In this document: positions 9,301 through 17,094 of the stretch, piece by piece
Layout: each line of letters opens with the position of its first letter
How positions within the stretch are numbered: position 1 is the first letter of the stretch
NCBI GenBank assembly: GCA_023387335.1
Contig: JAEWIF010000028.1
Coordinates: 1-55,274, forward strand
Length of the DNA stretch: 55,274 nucleotides
Direction of reading: 5' to 3'
From: Pseudomonadota bacterium
GTDB taxonomy: Bacteria; Pseudomonadota; Gammaproteobacteria; Burkholderiales; Burkholderiaceae_C
Translations under genes and position numbers: made by a program
Notes under the pieces: model-generated
Databases searched by the model: none
Seen by the model: the letters and a program-made list of their open reading frames with translations, nothing else
What the model was told of the DNA's origin: nothing

Positions 9301-12131
9301 GCGGCCGGGGGCTGCGGCTGCTCGGACAGCGCGTTGAGGCTGTCGAAATCGATCGAGATGATTTCGGGTTCCGGCACCGGCGCGGGAGCCGCTTCGACGG
9401 GCGCCGGGGCCACGGCGTCGAGTTCGATCGCGAAATCGGCCGGCAGCTCGTCGAGCGTGATCTCTTCCGCCACCACGGCCTGGCCGCGGATGACGTGGGT
9501 GGCGCCGAACGACTCGATATCGTCGGGCAGCGGGGTCGGTTCGGCGGCGAGGCCGAGGTCGAAATCGGCGAGCAGGTCGCTGGCAGGCGCCGCGACGGGC
9601 TCCGCCGCCAGCACCGGCGCCGGCTCCGGCTCGGCCGGACTCAGGTCGAATTCGAACGACGGGACATCGATCGCCGGCAGTTCGGCTGCAGGTTCGACGG
9701 CCACAGGCGCCGGAGTGGGCAGTGCCAGCTCGACAGCAGGCGCGCTGAAGTCGATCTCGAGCGCCGGCGCTCCGGTTTCGGCGATCGGTGCCGCGGAAGC
9801 GCCCGGGAATTGGAACGCCACCACCCGACCGTCGGTGCGCAGCGCATCGGCAGGGCCACGGAACATGCCCGACTTCCAGCCCGCGTCGGTGCCCGAGGCG
9901 ATGTCCTCGATCCAGCGGCCGAAGCCGCGCAGCGCGTCGGCTGAAACCGTACGCAGGTCGTCGGTGGCGGATTTCTGGTCGGCCAGCCAGGTGTTGAGCA
10001 CCTGCTCCAGCGCCCAGCCGGCTTCGCCGAATTCATTCAGTCCCACCATGCGCGAGCTGCCCTTGAGCGTGTGGAACGCGCGGCGCAGGGTGGTGAGTTC
10101 GGCGACGTCGCTGGGCTGGGCCGCGAGCGATTCGAGTGCCGTCAGGCCGTTGCCGACGACTTCGCGTGCTTCCTCCAGGAAGATCTGGAGCAATTCGTCG
10201 TCTTCTTCGTCGTGCTCAGCCGGCGCTGCCACGGCGGGCGCGGGTGCCGGCGCGACGGACATCGGGGCGACCGCGACCGGAGCGGCTTGCACCACGACCG
10301 GTTCCAAGGGCGCAGCGATCACAGGCTCGCTAGCCACGGGTGCCTGCACCGCCACAGCCGCGGCCTTGTCCGTCTCGAGGCGACCCATCAGCGGCCGCAG
10401 CTCGCCCTGCACCTCGTCGAAGACGAACAGCTTCTTCGCCAGCGCGGGCTGGTAATTCAGCATGTCGATCAGGAAGCCGAGAGCGCCGAGGTTGTTGCCC
10501 AGCTTGTCGAACGTGCTGGCGCGGCGCTCCGGATCCTGGTCGAAATCGCCCACCAGGACCTGTTCGACCGTTTCACGCATGCGGGCCACGGCCAGCGTGG
10601 CCTTGTCCAGGCCCAGCACCGACAGCACGCCGCGCATCTGCAGCAGGTGCGTGGGCGCGTTCTTCAGCGGCTCCTTGTCGTCCGGGTTGCGGAAGAAGGC
10701 ATCGAGCAGCTTCTCGAGTTCGCTGAGCGTGCCGCGCAGTTCGCCGACCACGCTGCCCATGGTCTGGCGATCGCTGACACGTCGGTACAGCTCCTCCATC
10801 CACGACTCCAGCGCTTCGGCCTGGCCGCCCTGGCGCACGCGGTCCAGACGCGCGGCCAGTCGCGCGGTGCGCACGGCCAGCTGGGAATCGGCGGGATCGA
10901 GGTCCTGGAACGCGGCCTCGAGGTACAGCACTGCGGTGGCGACTTCCATCGCGACTTCGGCCCGCGGCGGCTGGCCCGAGCGCACGACGCCGTCGACCGT
11001 CGCCATGAGGCTCTGCGCCAGCGGCGCGCTGGGCGCATGCAGCTTGGTGAGCGAATCGCCGATGGCGTGGAACTGCTCGCCGACGTTCTTGAACTTGGTG
11101 ACATCGCCGCCCGAAGCGGCCGACCAGCTTTCCTTGGCGGCGCCGATCCGCTTGCGCGCCTGCGTCAGCAGCACCGGATCGAAGCGGCCGAACTGCGCCG
11201 TGGCGTAGTCGACGGGCGTGAATCGCTGCAGCGCGTACGCCTCGCGCACGCTGGCCAGCGCCGGTGCGTCAACCGCGCGCGGCGGCACGGCCTGCGAGCA
11301 GAAGAACAGCAGGTCCTGCGCCAGGCGATCGGAGATGTTGCTGTCGCCCTTGGCCAGCGTGGCGTACTGCAGCAGCACGCGCGAGCCGGCGCGCTTGACG
11401 TAGACGTCGGCCGGCACCAGGCCGAGCGCCATCGCCTCGAAGTAGCCGGCGCAGATCTTCCAGAAGGTGCGCGGCTGGCGCGCTTCCTGCCCGGCGGCCA
11501 GGCCCAGGCAGCAATCGACGAGGTCCTTGGCCGCGGCCGGGTCGGCGCTCTTGACGATGCGCAGCACGGCCTGGTCCATGCGCGATCGCACCGCCGGGTC
11601 GTAGACCAGTTTCTGCGCGACGGCGGGGGTCTCGGGCTCGATCCAGCGCCAGTCGTAGGGCCACAGGTCGGCGGGGTGGATGCGCTCGCTGCCCGCGAGT
11701 TCCTGCACGTCCTTGTATTGGGGGAACAGCGCCACCGGCGAGGTTGCCTTGCCCAGCAGCACGCCTTCGAGGTATTCGGTCAGCGCGAAGCCGGCGCGCT
11801 CGACCTTGGAGGCGGCGGGCTCGCTGCAAAGCTCGGGCCGCTCGACGAACTTCTGCACCGACGCTTCCATCGCGCGCAGGATCAGCGCCGGAGCGCCCAG
11901 TCCCACCATCTCGAGCGCGCCGACCGCCTGGTGCAGCTGCTGGCGGGCGATGCGCAACTGGCCGGTGTCGACCGAGGCCATGTCCTGGCCCCGCGCCAGG
12001 CCGGCGTCGCGGACGAAGCGGCGCAGCGCGGCCGAGGCCGATTCGAGCGACTTGCGCAGCTCGTCCAGCACCCAGGCCAGCGGGCCCAGGTCATTGGTCG
12101 CCAGGTCGAGGTCGTTTTCGTTGGCTTGCAT
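6312..12131 (-). CDS. chpA: ChpA/PilL: hybrid CheA-type histidine kinase of the twitching-motility pathway
   Basis: This very large protein (1939 residues) is the central kinase of the Pil-Chp chemosensory system. In order it shows an N-terminal Hpt-like helical region; an Hpt domain with HTLKGSS (H687); long Ala/Pro-rich linkers; an Hpt-like repeat HALAGSS (H1015, lacking the usual Lys); an Hpt with HTLKGSA (H1205); a CheA dimerisation helix pair (about 1325-1420); an ATPase domain with N-box LLRNCVAHGIED and G-box GRGIGMDVV; a CheW-like domain; and a C-terminal receiver with VLSDIEMP (D1866) and YLGKPY. I chose the ATG at 12131 (MQANEN); a 35-residue upstream extension is possible but overlaps the end of pilJ. 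It ends the pil-chp operon. Confidence 0.95.
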   Translation of the reverse strand: MQANENDLDLATNDLGPLAWVLDELRKSLESASAALRRFVRDAGLARGQDMASVDTGQLRIARQQLHQAVGALEMVGLGAPALILRAMEASVQKFVERPELCSEPAASKVERAGFALTEYLEGVLLGKATSPVALFPQYKDVQELAGSERIHPADLWPYDWRWIEPETPAVAQKLVYDPAVRSRMDQAVLRIVKSADPAAAKDLVDCCLGLAAGQEARQPRTFWKICAGYFEAMALGLVPADVYVKRAGSRVLLQYATLAKGDSNISDRLAQDLLFFCSQAVPPRAVDAPALASVREAYALQRFTPVDYATAQFGRFDPVLLTQARKRIGAAKESWSAASGGDVTKFKNVGEQFHAIGDSLTKLHAPSAPLAQSLMATVDGVVRSGQPPRAEVAMEVATAVLYLEAAFQDLDPADSQLAVRTARLAARLDRVRQGGQAEALESWMEELYRRVSDRQTMGSVVGELRGTLSELEKLLDAFFRNPDDKEPLKNAPTHLLQMRGVLSVLGLDKATLAVARMRETVEQVLVGDFDQDPERRASTFDKLGNNLGALGFLIDMLNYQPALAKKLFVFDEVQGELRPLMGRLETDKAAAVAVQAPVASEPVIAAPLEPVVVQAAPVAVAPMSVAPAPAPAVAAPAEHDEEDDELLQIFLEEAREVVGNGLTALESLAAQPSDVAELTTLRRAFHTLKGSSRMVGLNEFGEAGWALEQVLNTWLADQKSATDDLRTVSADALRGFGRWIEDIASGTDAGWKSGMFRGPADALRTDGRVVAFQFPGASAAPIAETGAPALEIDFSAPAVELALPTPAPVAVEPAAELPAIDVPSFEFDLSPAEPEPAPVLAAEPVAAPASDLLADFDLGLAAEPTPLPDDIESFGATHVIRGQAVVAEEITLDELPADFAIELDAVAPAPVEAAPAPVPEPEIISIDFDSLNALSEQPQPPAAEPELPVEEPLVAQPAIDDQTKVIGGLRIGIPLYNVYLNEADEWSRRLSQELAEWALELKEPISDTAVGLAHALAGSSATVGFHALSDIARALEGSLQHAQRLAWGTPQHGRAFVEAAEEIRRLLHQFAAGFLKESDPRVAESLAALELLKLPLRPELRDSGYEGMDLSDLVEEAAPVRPAMQPATQFVQFSAPAEAAPASNQGNRLSGDDDIDAVDAIDPDLFPIFEEEAVDLLPKLGAGLRQWAQQGRPEGRDEVLRVLHTLKGSARLAGALRLGEMAHRMESAIEGLPAETPAADLETLLQRFDDVQTAFDALRARADQPEAEPPVAAAQPQVQAPIAAAPTITQPQPQQPVPTRAVLAAPVTTLPLVPQRAVANQAVRVRSQLLDRLMNQAGEVMITRSRLENELRNLRGSLNDLTGNLDRLRTQLRDIELQAETQMQSRLAQSKDSGAGFDPLEFDRFTRVQELTRMMAESVNDVATVQRNLQRTVEATEDDLIAQARQTRELQRDLLRTRMVEFEGISDRLYRVVRLASKETGKQVKLDITGGSIEMDRGVLDRMTPAFEHLLRNCVAHGIEDAGIRQAAGKDPAGTILIDVRQEGNDVSVEFRDDGAGLDLVRIRDKAQQQGLVAPGQVLTEAEAANLIFTPGFSTASQVTELAGRGIGMDVVRSEVNALGGRIETSTQAGRGTSFKLVLPLTTAVTQVVMIRSGALSIGVPANLIEIVRRATAKEVQQAYNGGSFDFGGEHIPFFWSGALLQSSQRSAEPQAKTLPIVVFRSAAQRVAVHVDEVLGNQEVVVKNLGPQLARLPGLAGMTVLASGAVVLIYNPVALSAVYGDQARLLSADRAQPEMLEQAGKPAVPEVLPAAPQIPLVLVVDDSITVRRVTQRLLQREGYRVALAADGLQALERLAEEKPAVVLSDIEMPRMDGFDLARNIRADQRWAQLPIVMITSRIAEKHREHARELGVNHYLGKPYSEEELLSLVKHYCTSAVAA

Positions 12132-12174
12132 GGAAGGACTCAGGCTCTGGCAACAGGTGCCGGACGCTGGCGCG

Positions 12175-14439
12175 TCAGGCGATCTTGAAACGGGACACCG
12201 ACTGGCGCAGTTCCTCGGCCATCCGCGACAACTCACGCACCTGCTGGGCGGTGGAGCGAGTGCCCTCGCCGGTCTGCTCGGTCACGGCGAAGATGTGCTG
12301 GATGTTGCCGGCCACCACGTTGGCCGATTCGGCTTCCTTGGAGGCCGAGGCCGAGATCTGTTCGATCAGCTCGGCGAGGCGGCGCGACACCTGGTCGATC
12401 TCGGTCAGCGCGGTACCCGCGTTGTCGGACAGCTTGGCCCCTTCCACCACGCCCTGCGTGGAGCGCTCCATGGCGGCCACCGCGTCCTGCGTGTCGGTCT
12501 GAATCGCCTTCACCAGCGCCGAGATCTGGCGCGTGGCGTCGGCGGAACGTTCGGCGAGGCGCTGCACTTCTTCCGCCACCACCGAGAAGCCGCGACCCGC
12601 TTCACCGGCCGACGCGGCCTGGATGGCGGCGTTCAGGGCCAGGACGTTGGTCTGCTCGGTAATGTCCGAGATCAGTTCGGTGATTTCACCGATCTCCTGC
12701 GACGACTCGCCCAGCCGCTTGATCCGCTTGGAGGTTTCCTGGATCTGGTCGCGGATGGCGTTCATGCCGCCGATGGCGTTCTGCACGGCCGTCAGGCCCG
12801 ACTCGGCGGCCATCAGCGACTGGCGCGCCACCTGGGCCGATTCCTGCGCTTGCCCGGACACCTGGTTGATTCGGGACGCCATGTCCAGCACCGACTGGCC
12901 GGTTTCGCGGATCTCGCGCAGCTGCTCGGTGGAGGCGGCCAGCAGCTCGGTGGACGTGCTTTCCACCTGCGCCGTGGTCTGCGCCACCTTGGTGGCCGTG
13001 TTCTGCACGTTGCCCACCAGCTGGCGAAGTTCTTCCACCGTGTAGTTCACCGAGTCGGCGATGGCGCCGGTGATGTCCTCGGTCACGGTGGCTTCCTGCG
13101 TGAGGTCGCCTTCGGCCACCGTCTGCAGTTCGTTCATCAGGCGAAGAATGGCGGCCTGGTTGGCGTCGTTGACGCGCTTGGCTTCCTGCTCCTGGCGCTC
13201 GGCTTCGTGGCGCTGCGACTCGGCCACTTCCTGGCGCTTGCGGCTGTCCTGCAGCTGCACGTAGGCCAGGCCGATCGAGCAGAAGATGGCGAACAGCGCG
13301 GCGACGACCAGAGCGACCAGGGCGCCCACGCCCAGGCCCGTCTGCAGCGACAGCTTGTTCTGCAGTTCTTCCAGCGAGCGGCGCAGCGGCTCGGAGTCCG
13401 CGATGATGGCCGCCTGCGCTTCACGCGCGGACACCAGGCCCTGCAGGTTGCCCAGAATGGCGCTGGCCTGCGTGCGCGTCTCTTCGTAGGTCTTGAGCAG
13501 CGACTCGAGGCGCTCACGCGTCTGCGGGTCCTTGGAGCCGGAAAGGCGCAGCTCGGGGCTGCCTTCCAGCAGGCCCTGCGCGATCTCCTTGAAGGAGTTC
13601 AGGTCCTTGCCCAGCAGGAACACGGCCTCGGGGGACAGGCCCTCGGTGGCGGTCATGAATTCGTTGGCCGACTTGCCGATACGCTGGGTCAGCATCACCA
13701 GCTGGCCGGCGGCGGAGATCTCGGCGGGCGAGGCGTTCTGCTGCAGCTTGAGCGAGGACACCGTCTCGGCCACTTCCAGCAGGTCGGACGACTGGCGGTT
13801 GATGGTGCGCAGCGCGGCGCCCACCTGCGTGAGGATCTTCTGCTGGCCCATGACGACGGCTGCCGCGCGTTCGGCCTTTTCCATCAAGGGGACGATCTTG
13901 TCGACGTCCGCCTGGAATTCCGTCGCGACGGGCGACAGGCGCAGCACGTCGTCGCCGGCCTTCAGGCCGCGCACCGAGCGGGCCAGCACGCTGGCGCTGT
14001 CGCTCACTTCGGTGAAGGCCGGGTTGCTGCCCACCAGCGCCTGGGTGACCGACTTGGCGAGGCGCTGCGACTGCGTCAGCGAGTCGCCGGTGTTACGCAC
14101 CTGCTGCGCGACCTTGTCGGCCTGGTTCACCGCGAACACGGCCACCGAACCCAGCACCAGCAGCGAGCCGGCCAGCATGGTGAACAGCACGCGCTGGTGC
14201 GCCACGATGCTTCGGCGGCCGAGGAGGGGGATCGACACCCGCTCGGCTTGCGGCAGGTGGTCCTGCGTGTCGATGGAGTCCGGGTCGTCAGCGCCGGGAA
14301 GCATCATCGCCTGCGAGGGCTCGTGGAACGGGTCCACCGTCGCCTCGGGTGATCCCAGGCTCAGCGAGCCGGTGGTTTCGCCGGCGGCCTCGGACTTCTT
14401 CTTGGCGAGCAGGTTCTTGAGTTGGTCGACGACGGACAT
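12175..14439 (-). CDS. pilJ: PilJ: methyl-accepting chemotaxis protein for type IV pilus control
   Basis: This 754-residue receptor has a first membrane helix at about 84-106, a long periplasmic PilJ-type region, and a second helix at about 364-390. A HAMP-like stretch and the conserved MCP signalling hairpin near 590-630 follow (EQTNVLALNAAIQAASAGEAGRGFSVVAEEV, given here as one landmark split around AIQAASAGE). In the Pil-Chp pathway PilJ senses pilus-linked signals and controls the ChpA kinase via PilI. The roughly 80 residues before the first membrane helix are polar and low in complexity, longer than I expect for PilJ. It follows pilI by 24 bases. Confidence 0.95.
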   Translation of the reverse strand: MSVVDQLKNLLAKKKSEAAGETTGSLSLGSPEATVDPFHEPSQAMMLPGADDPDSIDTQDHLPQAERVSIPLLGRRSIVAHQRVLFTMLAGSLLVLGSVAVFAVNQADKVAQQVRNTGDSLTQSQRLAKSVTQALVGSNPAFTEVSDSASVLARSVRGLKAGDDVLRLSPVATEFQADVDKIVPLMEKAERAAAVVMGQQKILTQVGAALRTINRQSSDLLEVAETVSSLKLQQNASPAEISAAGQLVMLTQRIGKSANEFMTATEGLSPEAVFLLGKDLNSFKEIAQGLLEGSPELRLSGSKDPQTRERLESLLKTYEETRTQASAILGNLQGLVSAREAQAAIIADSEPLRRSLEELQNKLSLQTGLGVGALVALVVAALFAIFCSIGLAYVQLQDSRKRQEVAESQRHEAERQEQEAKRVNDANQAAILRLMNELQTVAEGDLTQEATVTEDITGAIADSVNYTVEELRQLVGNVQNTATKVAQTTAQVESTSTELLAASTEQLREIRETGQSVLDMASRINQVSGQAQESAQVARQSLMAAESGLTAVQNAIGGMNAIRDQIQETSKRIKRLGESSQEIGEITELISDITEQTNVLALNAAIQAASAGEAGRGFSVVAEEVQRLAERSADATRQISALVKAIQTDTQDAVAAMERSTQGVVEGAKLSDNAGTALTEIDQVSRRLAELIEQISASASKEAESANVVAGNIQHIFAVTEQTGEGTRSTAQQVRELSRMAEELRQSVSRFKIA

Positions 14440-14463
14440 GTTGCTAGGCCTTCCGGGGGTGCT

Positions 14464-14994
14464 TCAAGCGCTGATGCTCAGGAACTGGGGTTGCTGGGAG
14501 AGGGCCTGCAGGTTGATCTCCTGCCAGTAGGCGCCGCCGGCATCGGTGTAGCCGCTGCCGAAATAGGCCGGCGAGCCCTCGGGGGGCTCGCTGGAAGACC
14601 TGAAGGCCTCGAGGTTGCGCAGACCGGCCAGCCGGTCGATCAGCAATGCGCAGTTGACTTCGAGCGCGGCGTTGAGCGCCACGAGGCGCGATTCGGCCCG
14701 GCCGGCGTCGGTGCGAGCGACGGGCGCACGGCCGGACACGAAGCCGCCCAGGTCGACCACGCCGAAGAGGCCGCCACGCAGGTTGGCCACGCCGAGGAAC
14801 CATTTCTGCGTGTAGGGCACCGGCTGGGCGCTGGCGAAGGGGAAGATCTCGCCGGACTGCGCCAGCGGGAACAGGTAACGGTTGCCGCCCGCCTCGACGG
14901 CGAGCCACGAGGCCTGGACGCCTTCGGCGCGCGCCGCCTGGAGCCGATGGGCCAGGCGGGTCTGGAGTTCGCGCAGCGCTTCGCGGTTGGCCAT
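14464..14994 (-). CDS. pilI: PilI: CheW-like coupling protein
   Basis: This 176-residue protein has the CheW fold (ASWLAVEAGGNRYLFPLAQSGEI, then FLGVANLRGGLFGVVDLGGF). It is expected to couple the PilJ receptor to the ChpA kinase at the membrane-bound array. Size and position between pilH and pilJ match the Pil-Chp operon. It starts with ATG, 15 bases after the pilH stop, and belongs to the same transcript. Confidence 0.92.
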   Translation of the reverse strand: MANREALRELQTRLAHRLQAARAEGVQASWLAVEAGGNRYLFPLAQSGEIFPFASAQPVPYTQKWFLGVANLRGGLFGVVDLGGFVSGRAPVARTDAGRAESRLVALNAALEVNCALLIDRLAGLRNLEAFRSSSEPPEGSPAYFGSGYTDAGGAYWQEINLQALSQQPQFLSISA

Positions 14995-15009
14995 CGTCTG
15001 CTCGGGCGA

Positions 15010-15375
15010 TCAGCCCAGGGCTTTGATCTTGGCCATCAGCTCGGCGGCATCGACCGGCTTGGTGATGTAGTCGCGCGCGCCCTGGCGCATGCCCCAGACG
15101 CGGTCGGTTTCCTGGTTCTTGCTCGTGCACATGATGATGGGCACGTCGGCGTACAGCGGATCACGCGTGATGGCGCGCGTGAGCTGGAAGCCGTTCTGGC
15201 CCGGCATCACCACGTCCATCAGGATCAGATCGGGCTTTTCCTCGCCCAGGCGGCGGAAGGCATCCTCGGCGTTCTCCGCCGTCTTGACCGCGAAACCGTT
15301 CTTCTGCAGCAGGTCGGTCATGAACATCAGCTCGGTCTTGGAATCGTCCACCACGAGCACTTTCTTGATCGCCAT
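15010..15375 (-). CDS. pilH: PilH: CheY-like response regulator
   Basis: This 121-residue single-domain receiver has the acidic pair D10-D11, phosphoacceptor D54 (LILMDVVMP), T84/S85 and K106 (YITKPV). In the Pil-Chp pathway PilH is linked to pilus retraction and acts as a second receiver alongside PilG. The start is supported by an AGGAG ribosome binding site about 6 bases upstream. It lies 55 bases after pilG. Confidence 0.94.
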   Translation of the reverse strand: MAIKKVLVVDDSKTELMFMTDLLQKNGFAVKTAENAEDAFRRLGEEKPDLILMDVVMPGQNGFQLTRAITRDPLYADVPIIMCTSKNQETDRVWGMRQGARDYITKPVDAAELMAKIKALG

Positions 15376-15430
15376 CGGGGTACTCCTGCTCTCTCTTCTC
15401 TATTTGCTTATCGCGGGTTGCTTGTTTTGC

Positions 15431-15823
15431 TTACTCGACCTGTTGCGCGGCCGCACCGAACTGCTGCACGGTCTGCAGCAGCTGGTCCTTGGTGAAGGGC
15501 TTGGTGAGGTAGTCCTGCGAACCGACCATGCGGCCCCGCGCCTTGTCGAACACGCCGTCCTTGGACGAGAGCATCACCACCGGAGTCGCGGCGAAGCGCG
15601 AGTTGCGCTTGATGATGGCGCAGGTTTGATAGCCGTCCAGCCGCGGCATCAGGATGTCGCAGAAGATCAGATCGGGCTGGTAGTCGTTGACCTTGGCCAG
15701 AGCGTCGAATCCATCCTCGGCCAGCATGACCTCGTGGCCGCCCTGCTTCAGGAAGATCTCCGCGCTGCGCCGGATCGTGTTGCTGTCATCGATCACCAGC
15801 ACCTTGAACCCCGTCGTGCTCAC
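15431..15823 (-). CDS. pilG: PilG: CheY-like response regulator
   Basis: This 130-residue receiver has D12-D13, phosphoacceptor D56 (LIFCDILMP), S86 region VVMLSSKDG and a conserved Lys in YLTKPF. PilG promotes pilus extension downstream of ChpA. The start codon is GTG at 15823, supported by GAGGAG about 9 bases upstream. No nearer ATG would keep the conserved first beta strand. It is the first chemosensory gene of the operon, 72 bases after the rubredoxin gene. Confidence 0.94.
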   Translation of the reverse strand: MSTTGFKVLVIDDSNTIRRSAEIFLKQGGHEVMLAEDGFDALAKVNDYQPDLIFCDILMPRLDGYQTCAIIKRNSRFAATPVVMLSSKDGVFDKARGRMVGSQDYLTKPFTKDQLLQTVQQFGAAAQQVE

Positions 15824-15895
15824 TTGACGCCGCTCCTCATTCTTAACTGCCGCGGGACCGCATCGTCATACGAAAGCGTCACCGAAGCACCTCCC

Positions 15896-16069
15896 TCAGA
15901 TCTGGACCATCTCGAAGTCTTCCTTGCGCGCGCCGCACTCGGGGCAGGTCCAGTTCATGGGGACCTGGTCCCACGGAGTTCCGGGAGGAATTCCGTGGTC
16001 GGGGGCGCCGGCGGCTTCGTCGTAGATCCACCCGCAGATCAGACACATCCAGGTCTTCGCTTCAGTCAC
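15896..16069 (-). CDS. Rubredoxin
   Basis: This 57-residue protein carries the two rubredoxin iron-binding knuckles, CLICG near the N-terminus and CPECG near the C-terminus, with the family hallmarks WIYDEAAG and WDQVP. Four Cys hold a single iron atom for one-electron transfer. The start is probably GTG at 16069, because an in-frame stop lies just upstream and no ATG precedes the first Cys pair. Its place ahead of pilG and divergent from thiD is a common arrangement in Burkholderiales. Its electron partner is not evident here. Confidence 0.93.
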   Translation of the reverse strand: MTEAKTWMCLICGWIYDEAAGAPDHGIPPGTPWDQVPMNWTCPECGARKEDFEMVQI

Positions 16070-16088
16070 AGCTTAAAGGGCCTTCGAA

Positions 16089-16106
16089 TAGAATGCAACG
16101 ATTGTA
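16089..16106. promoter_or_regulatory. Overlapping divergent -10-like elements between rubredoxin and thiD
   Basis: TAGAAT (16089-16094, plus strand) could serve thiD, and TACAAT (complement of 16101-16106) could serve the rubredoxin-pil operon. The surrounding bases are AT-rich compared with the window. No convincing -35 elements are present. Confidence 0.4.
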
Positions 16107-16161
16107 TCGAGCGCACCTGCGGAGAAACGTCACGGTGCCGATGCCTGGAAGATTCAGGCTT

Positions 16162-17094
16162 ATGACAAACCCCGATCCCACCAGCAACGAACCCGGCGCC
16201 GAAGACATCGACGACGCGGGTCCCGCGTGCGTGATGGTTTTCAACGCCAGCGATCCCAGCGGAGCGGGCGGACTGGCCGCGGACGTCACCGCCATCGCGT
16301 CGGTCGGCGCGCACGCGCTGCCCGTCGTCACCGGCGCCTATGCGCGCGACACCGCGGAGGTGCTGGACCACTTCAGCTTCGACGAGGAAGCCATCACCGA
16401 GCAGGCCCGCGCGATCCTGGAGGACACGCCGGCCCAGGTGTTCAAGGTCGGCTTCCTCGGCAGCCCCGAGGCGATCAGCGCGGTGGCCGAGATCGCCACC
16501 GACTATGCCGACGTCCCGGTGATCGCCTACATGCCCAACCTTTCGTGGTGGGACGAGTCGCAGATCGACCTGTACCTCGACGCCTTCCGCGAACTGATGC
16601 TGCCGCAGACCACCGTGCTGGTGGGCAACCACAGCACGCTCTGGCGCTGGCTGCTGCCCGACTGGAGCAGCGACAAGAGCCCCACCGCGCGCGACATCGC
16701 CAAGGCCGCCGCCGACATGGGCGTGGCCTACACGCTCGTCACCGGCATCCCGCTGCCCGACCAGTTCATGGACAACGTGCTGGCCTCGCCGCAGTCGGTG
16801 CTGGGCAGCGAGAAGTTCGAGCGCTTCGAGGCCGTGTTCTCCGGCGCCGGCGACACGCTGTCCGCCGCCCTCGCCGCGCTGGTCGCCAGCGGCAGCGACC
16901 TCGCCTCGGCCACCACCGAGGCTCTTTCCTATCTCGACCGCTGCCTCGACGCGGGTTTCCGTCCCGGCATGGGCAACGTGGTGCCCGACCGCCTGTTCTG
17001 GGCCCAGCCCGAAAGCGAGACCGAGGAGCTCACGCAGGAGGAAGCCCAGGCCCTGCAGGTCCTGGACATGCCCGCCCATGACACCAAGCACTGA
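16162..17094 (+). CDS. thiD: ThiD-family (hydroxymethylpyrimidine kinase-like) PfkB/ribokinase-fold kinase
   Basis: This 310-residue protein resembles bifunctional hydroxymethylpyrimidine/phosphomethylpyrimidine kinase, which makes the pyrimidine half of thiamine. The N-terminal FNASDPSGAGGLAADV corresponds to the ThiD IAGSDxxGGAGIQAD motif. The C-terminal anion-hole motif reads FSGAGDTLSAAL, with Asp231 where classical ThiD has Cys. I chose the ATG at 16162; another in-frame ATG at 16141 is possible. Its end overlaps the hemL start by 17 bases, so the two are probably co-transcribed. The substrate assignment is less certain than the family; a different pyrimidine- or pyridoxal-like substrate is possible. 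Confidence 0.75.
   Translation: MTNPDPTSNEPGAEDIDDAGPACVMVFNASDPSGAGGLAADVTAIASVGAHALPVVTGAYARDTAEVLDHFSFDEEAITEQARAILEDTPAQVFKVGFLGSPEAISAVAEIATDYADVPVIAYMPNLSWWDESQIDLYLDAFRELMLPQTTVLVGNHSTLWRWLLPDWSSDKSPTARDIAKAAADMGVAYTLVTGIPLPDQFMDNVLASPQSVLGSEKFERFEAVFSGAGDTLSAALAALVASGSDLASATTEALSYLDRCLDAGFRPGMGNVVPDRLFWAQPESETEELTQEEAQALQVLDMPAHDTKH

Noticed and set aside
6339..9944. 1201-codon open frame on the plus strand, antisense to chpA
   Set aside because: It is the complement of a real, domain-rich kinase gene. Its translation is His/Arg/Gln/Gly-rich with no domain, as expected from third-position GC bias.
12132..12236. 35-residue upstream extension of ChpA
   Set aside because: It would overlap the end of pilJ. 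It is rich in Cys, Pro and Ser unlike the rest, and the ATG at 12131 gives a normal N-terminus.
11680..14352. 890-codon open frame on the plus strand, antisense to pilJ and the chpA start
   Set aside because: Antisense shadow of pilJ; composition is dominated by Arg, Leu, Gly and His, with no recognisable fold.
16095..16161. Possible TPP riboswitch before the thiD-like gene
   Set aside because: The conserved THI-box segments (CTGAGA and ACCTGATCTG-like) are absent and the leader is too short.
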